IMG/VR virus record: IMGVR_UViG_3300046171_000140
Location: 1-51,452 of that record
DNA: 51,452 bases
Source: a virus
Strand: one strand, 5' to 3'
Under the pieces are notes generated by a model, which ran no database searches, had not been told where the DNA came from, and saw only the letters and a list, made by a program, of their open reading frames with translations. Every line of letters starts with the position of its first letter. The stretch's first letter is position 1. A program made the translations under genes and the position numbers. Shown in pieces: positions 33,148 through 40,650 of the stretch.

Positions 33148-33240
33148 GTGGGTCATAATAATAAAGAGGATATCTGTGTCCTCTGTATCCTATTTTGGAT
33201 TACAATAACAGTAATATACACTGCAATAGCCAGTATTTAA
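33148..33240 (+). CDS. 30-aa membrane peptide
   Basis: A 30-aa frame starting at GTG with AAGGAG at a good distance. After MGHNNKEDICV comes one hydrophobic helix (LCILFWITITVIYTAIASI). It is the last rightward gene, and its stop overlaps the stop of the leftward gene at 33237. Two Cys residues lie near the membrane edge. It could be a second lysis peptide. Short, so only moderately sure. Confidence 0.5.
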   Translation: MGHNNKEDICVLCILFWITITVIYTAIASI

Positions 33241-33473
33241 TTATTCATAACACGAGCATTTAAACATTCTTCAATATGAGAATGTATTGTATCTAACTTT
33301 TGTGTTGCTTCTCGTAATACAATTTTAAGTGTTTCAAATTCTTGTTTAGGCATATATTTTTCTAAAGCTTTAATATCAACATTTGTTCTTTCTGTAACAA
33401 GATTGCCACTTTTGTCATATAATAAAACATAACTTAATAACTTAGCTTCTTTTCTAGTCATTTTCATTTTCAA
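33237..33473 (-). CDS. Small protein after nrdB, unknown
   Basis: A protein of up to 78 aa, helical and charged (LSYVLLYDKSGNLVTERTNV then ALEKYMPKQEFETLKIVLRE). It starts inside the end of nrdB; three in-frame ATG codons (MKMKM) make the exact start uncertain. It is the last gene of the leftward early block, and its stop codon overlaps that of the rightward peptide gene. Nothing in it reveals a function. Confidence 0.65.
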   Translation of the reverse strand: MKMKMTRKEAKLLSYVLLYDKSGNLVTERTNVDIKALEKYMPKQEFETLKIVLREATQKLDTIHSHIEECLNARVMNN

Positions 33474-34437
33474 TTCCTACAAATTGTACTTGGTCTTGTC
33501 TTCCTCGAAGTCCTGCTTTCATATAAGAAGTAGCACGACCTTCAAAAAAGTTTTGATGCTCTACTCCCATGACTTCATCTAACCAAGGTAAAGGGTTTTC
33601 TCTTTGGTCAAAGTTAGTTTTTAATCCTAACTGTAATAATCTTCTATCAGCTATGTATCTATTATAAGCATACATATCTTTCTTAGTTAATCCTTGTATG
33701 TTGCCCATCTCAAAAACTAAGTCTAAGAATTTATCTTCTAACTCAACCATCTGTCTGCAGATATCATATATTTCTTTTTTAAATTCATCTGTCCAGATTT
33801 CTATGTTCTCTTGAATGAATTGTCTAAACAGTTTAGTCATAGCTTCAACGTGCATAGACTCATCACGAATAGAATAAGTTACTATCTGTCCCATGCCTTT
33901 CATCTTACCGAACCTTGGAAAGTTTAATAAGATTGCAAAGCTACTAAATAATTGTAGCCCTTCGGTAAAGGCTGAATAGACTGCTAAAGTTTTAGCTATA
34001 CTTCTTTTATCTTGTCTGGTAGTTTTAATATCATTAATGTATTCATGCTTGTCAGACATCTCTTCATACTCAGCAAAAGCTTTGTATTCATTGTCAGGCA
34101 TACCAACAGTATCAAGTAATAAACTATAAGCATGTTGATGGATAGACTCCATGTTTGCAAAAGAACCCATCATCATACGAGCTTCTGGCTTTCTAAATAT
34201 TCTCATGTATCTATCAATATACCCAGCACCAACATCAACATCTGATTGAGTAAACAATCTAAAGATTTGTGTTAGTAAATTCTTTTCCACATCTGAAAGG
34301 TCTTGCCAGTCTTTAACATCTGTATGTAGTGGCACGGACTCCGGCATCCAATGCATCTGATTCTGTAGGACGTAGTAATCAAACATCCATGCATCATCAA
34401 ACGGTTTATAGTATTCTCTATTATTTAGTAAACTCAT
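33454..34437 (-). CDS. nrdB: Ribonucleotide reductase class I, small subunit
   Basis: A 327-aa R2 protein. It has the metal ligands and radical site in correct spacing: Asp66 (TQSDVDV), Glu97 and His100 (NMESIHQ), Tyr104 (HAY, the radical tyrosine), Glu159 (FTEGLQ), Glu193 and His196 (RDESMHVEA). It makes the tyrosyl radical that drives reduction of ribonucleotides to deoxyribonucleotides with NrdA, supplying dNTPs for phage replication. Five small genes separate it from nrdA. It overlaps the upstream 70-aa gene by 17 bases. Confidence 0.97.
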   Translation of the reverse strand: MSLLNNREYYKPFDDAWMFDYYVLQNQMHWMPESVPLHTDVKDWQDLSDVEKNLLTQIFRLFTQSDVDVGAGYIDRYMRIFRKPEARMMMGSFANMESIHQHAYSLLLDTVGMPDNEYKAFAEYEEMSDKHEYINDIKTTRQDKRSIAKTLAVYSAFTEGLQLFSSFAILLNFPRFGKMKGMGQIVTYSIRDESMHVEAMTKLFRQFIQENIEIWTDEFKKEIYDICRQMVELEDKFLDLVFEMGNIQGLTKKDMYAYNRYIADRRLLQLGLKTNFDQRENPLPWLDEVMGVEHQNFFEGRATSYMKAGLRGRQDQVQFVGIENEND

Positions 34438-34633
34438 AATCTAACTCCTTTAAAATTTTAATGTACTCTTGTGCTTCCGCATATTCTTTAAATAACTTAT
34501 CAATAGTCTCAACCGTATTAGGATGGTCGGCTACTGCAACAGGATTCGTAATGTATAGCTTAAGATTAGTCTTAGCTATCTTTTGTTGTGCTGAGTATTT
34601 TTCATACAAAGCTTCAAATAATTCATTATTCAT
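34421..34633 (-). CDS. 70-aa helical protein, unknown
   Basis: A 70-aa protein, starting MNNELFEALYEKYSAQQKIA, with a middle NPVAVADHPNTVETIDKLFK. It contains a Pro-Val-Asp-type loop (PVAVADHPN) between two helices. It sits between the nrdA and nrdB parts of an overlapping leftward operon, coupling to both neighbours. I cannot assign a role; an association with reductase is only suggested by location. Confidence 0.65.
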   Translation of the reverse strand: MNNELFEALYEKYSAQQKIAKTNLKLYITNPVAVADHPNTVETIDKLFKEYAEAQEYIKILKELDYEFTK

Positions 34634-34841
34634 TTTCTAATTTCTTAGCTCCTTTTTTCATTTCATCCCACACTGTTATGGGTAACTTAATGTTCTTATT
34701 AAATAATTTAAGATAAGCATACTTAGTTTTTTCTGCTACCTCTACTACTTTATAACCAGACTTGACATGAGGGTGTTCATAGCCAGTAAAATAAACTTGA
34801 TATTTATTATCACTGATTCTTCTTTTATCAAACATAGTCAT
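34626..34841 (-). CDS. 71-aa small protein, unknown
   Basis: A 71-aa basic protein with YQVYFTGYEHPHVKSGYKVV, a short beta-rich stretch, and a C-terminal basic helix. It starts in an ATGA overlap with the preceding basic gene and overlaps the following one by 8 bases. It could be an SH3-like small domain, but this is a guess from the beta/turn pattern. Confidence 0.6.
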   Translation of the reverse strand: MTMFDKRRISDNKYQVYFTGYEHPHVKSGYKVVEVAEKTKYAYLKLFNKNIKLPITVWDEMKKGAKKLENE

Positions 34842-34990
34842 CTGCCTTGGCCTTTATATTTTTTAAAACTTCTTCTTTTGTGTTTGTTCATCGTAGCTGT
34901 TGCTAAATTACCTTGACCTTGAGAAGTCTTCTTACCTCTGACACCAGTAACAGGGACATGGTTTTTAGTTGAAGCCCATCTAGTTGCCAT
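34838..34990 (-). CDS. 50-aa basic protein, paralogue 1
   Basis: A 50-aa protein starting MATRWASTKNHVPVTGVRGK and ending MNKHKRRSFKKYKGQGR. A second protein at 43657-43809 shares the same length, the RGKKTSQG middle and nearly the same C-terminal 17 residues. The Lys/Arg-rich end should bind nucleic acid. It lies inside the nrdA-nrdB interval and is coupled by ATGA to the next gene. This motif recurs in small phage proteins, but no function is known to me. Confidence 0.75.
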   Translation of the reverse strand: MATRWASTKNHVPVTGVRGKKTSQGQGNLATATMNKHKRRSFKKYKGQGR

Positions 34991-35126
34991 TTTTATAATA
35001 AACTTCTACAAAAGCTTCACATTTAGGACAAGACAGGTTAGTAACTATACTATACTCTGAACATTCTTCCTCAATGTCATGGTCTCCACCCCATATTAAT
35101 TCTGTACTACAATGCCAACAATTCAT
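34980..35126 (-). CDS. 48-aa zinc-ribbon protein
   Basis: A 48-aa protein with MNCWHCSTELIWGGDHD at the start and NLSCPKCEAF near the end, two CxxC pairs that would bind one zinc. Length and layout match small zinc-ribbon proteins seen in many phages. It lies directly after nrdA and overlaps the next gene. A nucleic-acid or redox role is possible. Confidence 0.75.
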   Translation of the reverse strand: MNCWHCSTELIWGGDHDIEEECSEYSIVTNLSCPKCEAFVEVYYKNGN

Positions 35127-35130
35127 TTAC

Positions 35131-36117
35131 CTATCCTTCACAAGCTATACAACCCTCATCAAGTTTAATACGAGGTATTTTAACATTTACATTCTCTGCA
35201 TTTCTAGCAGCATTAGACCTAAAGTAATATAAAGACTTTAGTTTGTTCATACCATACCAGTGTACATCATTAACGTACTGCATGTACTCATCGTGAACTT
35301 CCTGTGGCTCTGTAGCTTTGGGAAGTGTAAAGAAAAGATTAACTGACTGTGCTTGACATATAAACTCTTGACGTTTAGATGCATGTTCTATAATCCATAT
35401 CTGGTCTATCTCATTAGCAGTTTTAAATACTTCTTTTTCATCATCTGTTAAGATATCAAGGTGCTGTACTGAACCTTCATTACCTGCAATGTCTTTCCAC
35501 AATGCAGTCAACTCATCTTTCTTTAAACCTTTATCTTGTAATACCTCTTCTAGGTATTTGTTCTTAACTTGGAACGAACCACTGAGAGTCTTGTGCGTAT
35601 AAACGTTAGCACGATATGGCTCAATCGAAGGAGACGTACCACCACATATGATACTAGAACTAGCGTTAGGAGCAACAGCGAGTAGATGAGCATTCCTCCT
35701 GCCACTACCATTGACATCAGGAGCTTCTCCCCTTTCGTCAGCAAGTCTTTCAGAAGCTCTGGTTGCTTGTGTCTTAATGTATTTAAATGCTTTGTAATTA
35801 AAGCCCGTAGCGAAGATACCTTCAAATGGAATGTTGCGTGATTGGAGATACGAATGGAATCCCATCGCACCAAGACCCAACGACCTTTCTCTATAAGCCG
35901 AGTAGGCAGATTTAGTAAAGCCTTCTTTGCCCTGCTTAATATGTTTTTGAAACCTTTTAAAGTTTGCATTGTACTCTCCTAAGTTATCTGTGTCAACAGC
36001 GTTATCAATGTAATGTTGTAGAACGTTGTCAAGCATGGTAATTAAATCTTCAATGAACAAAGGGTTCTCACTCCACTCATCAAAGTATTCTAAGTTTACA
36101 GAAGATAAACAACACAC
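35131..36117 (-). CDS. nrdA: Ribonucleotide reductase class I, large subunit, C-terminal part
   Basis: A 328-aa frame opening at a GTG within CCLSSVNLEYFDEW. The same frame continues upstream without stop to about 36238, giving NIDRCNEALP, LEIKQSNLCSEITLPTNEE and ERTAVCC. It therefore carries the thiyl-radical Cys (NLC) and the next conserved Cys. The C-terminal CIACEG provides the redox-active Cys pair. It joins the N-terminal part (36228-37022) if one base is restored at ATGGTAAT. Together they give about 630 residues without an N-terminal ATP-cone, so overall activity control by dATP is probably missing. Confidence 0.93.
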   Translation of the reverse strand: MCCLSSVNLEYFDEWSENPLFIEDLITMLDNVLQHYIDNAVDTDNLGEYNANFKRFQKHIKQGKEGFTKSAYSAYRERSLGLGAMGFHSYLQSRNIPFEGIFATGFNYKAFKYIKTQATRASERLADERGEAPDVNGSGRRNAHLLAVAPNASSSIICGGTSPSIEPYRANVYTHKTLSGSFQVKNKYLEEVLQDKGLKKDELTALWKDIAGNEGSVQHLDILTDDEKEVFKTANEIDQIWIIEHASKRQEFICQAQSVNLFFTLPKATEPQEVHDEYMQYVNDVHWYGMNKLKSLYYFRSNAARNAENVNVKIPRIKLDEGCIACEG

Positions 36118-36227
36118 TGCTGTTCGTTCTTCATTTGTAGGTAAAGTAATCTCAGAACAAAGATTGCTCTGTTTGATTTCTAATCCTAAATCTTTTTGTT
36201 GTTTAGGTAATGCTTCATTACATCTAT

Positions 36228-37022
36228 CTATATTACCATGTAAGGCTCACCTGTCTCTGCTCTAGCATTAATGATCTGCCACCATAAGTCTCTAGCATTA
36301 ACAATCTTAGTAGGCTCGTTAGTCTTAGGGTCAATCAATCTCAAGTCTGCATCTTCTTCAACAGCTTTCAAGAACTCATTGGTAATGTTGATACCATTGT
36401 GAAGATTAAGATTCTTACGATTGATATCTCCACCAGATTCTTTACGCATGTTAATGAACTCTTCAATCTCTGGATGAGATATGTCCATGTAAGCTGCATA
36501 AGAACCACGTCTTGTAGTGCCTTGATTAAAGGCTAACATCTGTGAATCTACTACATGGATGAAAGGAATTGAACCAGTAGACTTACTACCGTGAGTAGTA
36601 GAAATACCGTTACTCCTAATGTCTCCCCAATATCCACCAATACCTCCACCCGAACTTGCCAACCAAATATTCTCGTCATAATGATCTGATAGACCAGTCC
36701 TGCTATCAGGTACATAATTGAGGAAACAGCTAATAGGAAGACCACGACTTGTTCCCCCGTTACTAAGTATAGGAGTGCTAAACATGAACCAACAAGAGGA
36801 ACTGTAGTGATAAAGTCTTTGAGCCAATTCAAAATCTGTGTGACCTTTGTAGGTGGCTGCGAAGACTGATGCTCTGGCAAATGCTTCTTGTGCATGTGTT
36901 TCATTCTCCCATAAATATCTATCCTTGAGTGTGTCAAGGCTAAACTTATCTAAATTTTTTTCGTTACTATAATTAATTTTTATACCAAGATATTCCTTGA
37001 TACCTACTTTATCATCTACCAT
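36228..37022 (-). CDS. nrdA: Ribonucleotide reductase class I, large subunit, N-terminal part
   Basis: A 264-aa frame ending GEPYMVI and a stop. It carries STPILSNGGTSRGLPISCFL with the first active-site Cys, and the SGGGIGGYWGDIRSNG substrate loop. The normal continuation (NID) is found directly behind in another frame, so nrdA was split by loss of one base next to ATGG (about 36238). It starts with no ATP-cone domain. The reading-frame break lies in GG, the type of spot prone to homopolymer error. A real mutation cannot be excluded. Confidence 0.93.
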   Translation of the reverse strand: MVDDKVGIKEYLGIKINYSNEKNLDKFSLDTLKDRYLWENETHAQEAFARASVFAATYKGHTDFELAQRLYHYSSSCWFMFSTPILSNGGTSRGLPISCFLNYVPDSRTGLSDHYDENIWLASSGGGIGGYWGDIRSNGISTTHGSKSTGSIPFIHVVDSQMLAFNQGTTRRGSYAAYMDISHPEIEEFINMRKESGGDINRKNLNLHNGINITNEFLKAVEEDADLRLIDPKTNEPTKIVNARDLWWQIINARAETGEPYMVI

Positions 37023-37288
37023 TATGAGTTCTCTGTGTCGTGAATGTTAAGCATTATTATACCATAATGTAAGATTTTTAGCAAGTCTTTTCTGTTCTTT
37101 CCATCTTTATTTCCATAGCGTTTAGCGTACTTCATAATATTACCAAGACTAAAGCCCTCACCATGTCCCGAATCAATAATAACATCGGTAGCCTGATATT
37201 TATCGGATGCATAATGCTGACTGTATGTAGCATCAATGTATTCTTTTAGTTCAATTATATGTCTGCGTTCATTAAATTTATAATCCAT
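37022..37288 (-). CDS. DUF3310/SaV-like small protein
   Basis: An 88-aa protein beginning MDYKFNERRHIIELKEYIDA. The end, FSLGNIMKYAKRYGNKDGKN then RKDLLKILHYGIIMLNIHD, has the pattern of the DUF3310 (SaV-like) helical domain common in phages. It has GGAG before ATG 37288; the longer frame to 37360 lies inside the endonuclease gene. Its end overlaps the nrdA start. Role in nucleotide handling is possible but unproven. Confidence 0.7.
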   Translation of the reverse strand: MDYKFNERRHIIELKEYIDATYSQHYASDKYQATDVIIDSGHGEGFSLGNIMKYAKRYGNKDGKNRKDLLKILHYGIIMLNIHDTENS

Positions 37289-37718
37289 AGTTACTCCATT
37301 CCATAGGTAGTGTGTCTTCACTATACCATCTAAAATTATTTTTTTCAGCCCATTCAGCATGGGTTCGTTTTGTTCTGTCTTTTCTCATCTTAGCTCCGGG
37401 CATAGGTGCATAAGGTTTTTGAAATAAAAACACTAACTCAGTGTCCTTTGGTAGTGCTGTTCTTATATGTATGTACTTACTATACTCAGGATAGTCCCAA
37501 AACCTACCTTTAGCTTCAAGTAAAATAGTTTGACCATCAATTACTTTAACAAAGTCCGGCTCGTATTTATGTTTAACAATGTAATCATACAGTTCCCAAT
37601 GATGTTCCCAATCTTTAAGAACTGTCTCATGTAGTTTAACTTCCCATAAACTATCGTAGCCTTTCGGCACACCTGTTTTTTTAGGTCTCGGTTTACGAGG
37701 TTTTCTAAAGCCTACCAT
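37278..37718 (-). CDS. Holliday-junction endonuclease I (T7 gp3-like)
   Basis: A 146-aa protein with a PD-(D/E)XK nuclease core: Glu26, Asp55 (YEPDF), Glu68 and Lys70 (LLEAKGRFW), spaced like T7 endonuclease I. Such enzymes resolve branched DNA and degrade host DNA during phage growth. The basic N-terminus (RKPRKPRPKKTGVPKGYDS) should bind DNA. It is joined to the exonuclease upstream without a gap and overlaps the next gene by 11 bases. Confidence 0.85.
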   Translation of the reverse strand: MVGFRKPRKPRPKKTGVPKGYDSLWEVKLHETVLKDWEHHWELYDYIVKHKYEPDFVKVIDGQTILLEAKGRFWDYPEYSKYIHIRTALPKDTELVFLFQKPYAPMPGAKMRKDRTKRTHAEWAEKNNFRWYSEDTLPMEWSNYGL

Positions 37719-38530
37719 TATAATACAAGTCTAGATGAGTCATAGTTCTTGACTAGCTTCCAATAAGTTAGCATAGCATTAAACATTCCTAAGTGTTTGC
37801 TTTGTGATTCTCTGTCCCAAACAAAAGGAAGAACCAAGCCTGTATCTTTTCTATCTACAAATATAGATACTCGTTCAACATCATCAAAGCCACAGCCTTG
37901 AGCATATGCTGACAACTGCATTCCATGTTCATCAAACACCAACTTCGCTGGGTCTTTACCTTTTAGATTATCTTTTGTTTTAAAATCTATAAATATTCCT
38001 GACTTAGAATACAAGTCTATCTTCCCACCATAACCTTCATCAGCACAGAAAGAATCTTCTGCTATCCACTCTTCATTAGGGAAAGTTTTATCTAAGTATT
38101 TCTTGATTGCTTTGTAAGGTTTCGTTTTAGTTTTACCTAGAAAACCTTTCTCAATCATACCATGTATCTTAGTTCCTTGTTGAGCAGCTTGGATACCTAT
38201 TTGTTTAGAATCTGTTTGACATCTGTAATAAAAAGACTCAAAAGATTCATCTTCATATCTTTCTAACGTAAGTGCTGATTTTAAAGCTTGGTCAATCTTC
38301 CAATTTTCTAAAGATGGTTTAGCTATCATACTTATTATAGTAGTTACTGATGGTACAAAACCTTCTTTCTTAGCATCTCTAAGAGTAGTGTTTCTTTCTT
38401 TACCATTAGCACCTATAATAGTATATTTAGGTTCTCCGTCTTGGTCATACCAATGACCTGACTCAGAGGTAAACTTATTATAATTATCTGTAACTAAATT
38501 GTCAACCTTTTTGTTAGTCTTTTTCGTCAT
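37718..38530 (-). CDS. PD-(D/E)XK exonuclease (RecB/Cas4-like)
   Basis: A 270-aa protein. The nuclease core has GGKIDLYSKSGIFIDFKTKD, with the Asp and D-x-K catalytic residues, followed by HGMQLSAYAQG carrying the conserved Gln. Upstream is a SVTTIISMIAKPSLENWK helical element. Probably a single-strand or 5'-to-3' exonuclease of the replication-recombination set, replacing T7 gp6. It overlaps its upstream neighbour by 17 bases. Confidence 0.82.
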   Translation of the reverse strand: MTKKTNKKVDNLVTDNYNKFTSESGHWYDQDGEPKYTIIGANGKERNTTLRDAKKEGFVPSVTTIISMIAKPSLENWKIDQALKSALTLERYEDESFESFYYRCQTDSKQIGIQAAQQGTKIHGMIEKGFLGKTKTKPYKAIKKYLDKTFPNEEWIAEDSFCADEGYGGKIDLYSKSGIFIDFKTKDNLKGKDPAKLVFDEHGMQLSAYAQGCGFDDVERVSIFVDRKDTGLVLPFVWDRESQSKHLGMFNAMLTYWKLVKNYDSSRLVL

Positions 38531-38936
38531 TACTTAATTCCTTAAATGCTTTTATTACGTCAGTTGAAAATAACTTTTGTAGATTTACTAAGTACATTCT
38601 ACTTGCTTTGTTATCTCCACCTGCTACTGTTTTAAATGTATCTAACTTGTCAACAATTTTCTTTAATACATCAGTATGAAATACTAAAGTACAATATTCA
38701 TTGTCACCAATACATAAATTATGAAACCAATAATCAGATTCAGTTGCATTAATCCCAGAAGGTTTTCCCCAAGACTCATATTCAATACAAACATTACCTG
38801 TTTTTTGCCATAAATCTCTTTCTGATTTTACTTCTATCTTTTTATTAGTTAGCATTTCTGCTATTTTTTCTTCTCTAATTGTACCATATTGTAAGTCAAG
38901 GTCGAACTTTTTTCTATCTTTTTTAGTGGGTTTCAT
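38514..38936 (-). CDS. Small endonuclease-like protein
   Basis: A 140-aa protein. Residues about 32-62 read KKIEVKSERDLWQKTGNVCI and EYESWGKPSGI. The E-x-K after a beta strand and the GKPSGI motif with a following Asp are seen in restriction-endonuclease-like phage proteins. It sits between DNA polymerase and the exonuclease in an overlapping operon. A role in DNA processing is likely, though the catalytic set is not demonstrated. Confidence 0.65.
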   Translation of the reverse strand: MKPTKKDRKKFDLDLQYGTIREEKIAEMLTNKKIEVKSERDLWQKTGNVCIEYESWGKPSGINATESDYWFHNLCIGDNEYCTLVFHTDVLKKIVDKLDTFKTVAGGDNKASRMYLVNLQKLFSTDVIKAFKELSNDEKD

Positions 38937-40650
38937 ACCAACTTTCTCCTATTTTATATTCTCCATTTAAAGGACATCTCATATTAAAATATTCTCCTGC
39001 TTTAACTATAGACTCTACTCCTAGAGTACCTACTGCTTCTGCTTGAGATTCTTTAACTTGTATCTGCCATTCATCATGGATGTTAGCTACAAACTTAGCA
39101 TCTAAAGTATTTAATTTAATTAAATTATCTAAAAGTTGCATAGCTTTCTTCATTACAATAGCACCTCCTCCTTGTAATAAAGTATTTAATGCAGCGTGTT
39201 CGCTTCTAACATATATTTTTCTACCATCTAATCCTTTTAAATATCCTCGTCTTGCAGCTTGTTGTACTTTAGTTGTAAGATTTTTAAGTGCAGGTAAGTT
39301 AGTAAGAAAAGTTTTCTTCAGTTTAGAACCACCTTCTTTACTCTCACCTATAATACTTCCTATCTTAGCATCACCTGCTCCATATACTAAAGCATAAATA
39401 AAAGTCTTAGCTTTATCTCTACTATCTAATCCTGCTAAGTCCTGATTAGTTGAATGAATATCACCATTAACTACTTCATGTATGTAATCTGTATCACCCA
39501 TGTAATGAGCTAGTACTCTTAGTTCAAGACCACTAGCATCAATACCAACTAATTTATAACCTTCAGGTACAATCCAACAAGAACGACACTCTTTACCATA
39601 AGGACTGTAAACAGCAGGTATTTGTGCCATGTTTGGACTGTAGTGAGACATGCGACCTGTTATAGTTCCATTTGGAATAACGTGACCATGTACTCTATCA
39701 TCTTTAAGTTCTTTCATCCATGAAGTTATCTGTGCTATACGCTTTTGTAATAATAAAAACTCAGCAATAAGTTTAGCTTCATGTATATGTTCAATCTTTT
39801 TAAGTGTACCTTCATCAACAATAGGTTGACCGGTAGGTGTAAATCTTTCTGGTTTCCATCCAAAGTCTGTTAAGTATTCACCAATTTGTTTACGACTACC
39901 AAGATTAAAATCTTGTAATTCTTTTCTCATAAAAGGTGTAATGTTATTAGTATCTACTCGTTCAGTATACTCTACATTAGTTAAGCCAGATTTAGAAAGC
40001 GTTCCATCTTTCTTAAGTTTAGGAATAACTTTCTTAACATCAACCCATTTAGGTTTGAATGTGCGATGAACTTCATCTTCTACTTCTACCATTCTATCTT
40101 TTAGTTTGGCTAGTAATAGTGTAGCTTCTTTTTCATTGAATAAGAATCCAGTTTTTTCTTGGTCATTAATTATTTTAGCAACATCATGTTCTAACGAAAG
40201 ACATTCATCACTAAAACCTCGACCTTCATCTAATAACTTTTTGTATACAACTTCATTTAATTGTACATCCCTAGTGCAATACTCTAGCATTTCAGGTGTA
40301 TAACTATCGAAGTCTTCTGGTTGTTCTTGTTTATGAAAGCCAACACGATAACCCCAAGTTTTTAAACTGTGTCCATTTTCACGAACAGGATTAAATAATC
40401 TTGACATAACTAAAGTATCTTCAATAGCACCATTGTATTTAAAATCTATTAGTCTTTCTAAAACTGGAATATCATAACCAATTATATTGTGTCCAATAAG
40501 TACATCAGCAGTTTGTAAAAACTCTTTGCCTTGTTCTAGCTGGTCAGGATTAAAAGTATGTGTAGTACCATCTAATTCTTTTGCAACTATACACCAGAGT
40601 TTAGTAGGTGTTAGCCCATCTGCTTCTATATCAAAAATAAGTTTCTTCAT
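38923..40650 (-). CDS. DNA polymerase, family A (T7-type)
   Basis: A 575-aa replicative polymerase starting MKKLIFDIEADGL; Asp7 and Glu9 are exonuclease I residues of the 3'-5' proofreading domain. Polymerase motif A is VGIDASGLELR (near 370). Motif B is RDKAKTFIYALVYGAGDAK (near 417), with Tyr in the position of T7 Tyr526 / E. coli Phe762. Motif C is NIHDEW (near 525). ATG 40650 is used because the TTG two codons earlier has no advantage. It overlaps the helicase gene. T7 needs thioredoxin as processivity factor; whether this one does is not visible. Confidence 0.96.
   Translation of the reverse strand: MKKLIFDIEADGLTPTKLWCIVAKELDGTTHTFNPDQLEQGKEFLQTADVLIGHNIIGYDIPVLERLIDFKYNGAIEDTLVMSRLFNPVRENGHSLKTWGYRVGFHKQEQPEDFDSYTPEMLEYCTRDVQLNEVVYKKLLDEGRGFSDECLSLEHDVAKIINDQEKTGFLFNEKEATLLLAKLKDRMVEVEDEVHRTFKPKWVDVKKVIPKLKKDGTLSKSGLTNVEYTERVDTNNITPFMRKELQDFNLGSRKQIGEYLTDFGWKPERFTPTGQPIVDEGTLKKIEHIHEAKLIAEFLLLQKRIAQITSWMKELKDDRVHGHVIPNGTITGRMSHYSPNMAQIPAVYSPYGKECRSCWIVPEGYKLVGIDASGLELRVLAHYMGDTDYIHEVVNGDIHSTNQDLAGLDSRDKAKTFIYALVYGAGDAKIGSIIGESKEGGSKLKKTFLTNLPALKNLTTKVQQAARRGYLKGLDGRKIYVRSEHAALNTLLQGGGAIVMKKAMQLLDNLIKLNTLDAKFVANIHDEWQIQVKESQAEAVGTLGVESIVKAGEYFNMRCPLNGEYKIGESWYETH

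Noticed and set aside
33165-33184. Hairpin AGAGGA/TCCTCT as terminator of the rightward genes
   Set aside because: No T run follows and it lies inside a small gene with a good ribosome site.
36118-36227. Intron or intein splitting nrdA
   Set aside because: The missing nrdA residues are all present in the interval; only one base is lacking, so nothing is inserted.
35550-37000. Minus-strand frames overlapping nrdA in another frame
   Set aside because: nrdA motifs explain the region; these frames have no start signal and unrelated composition.
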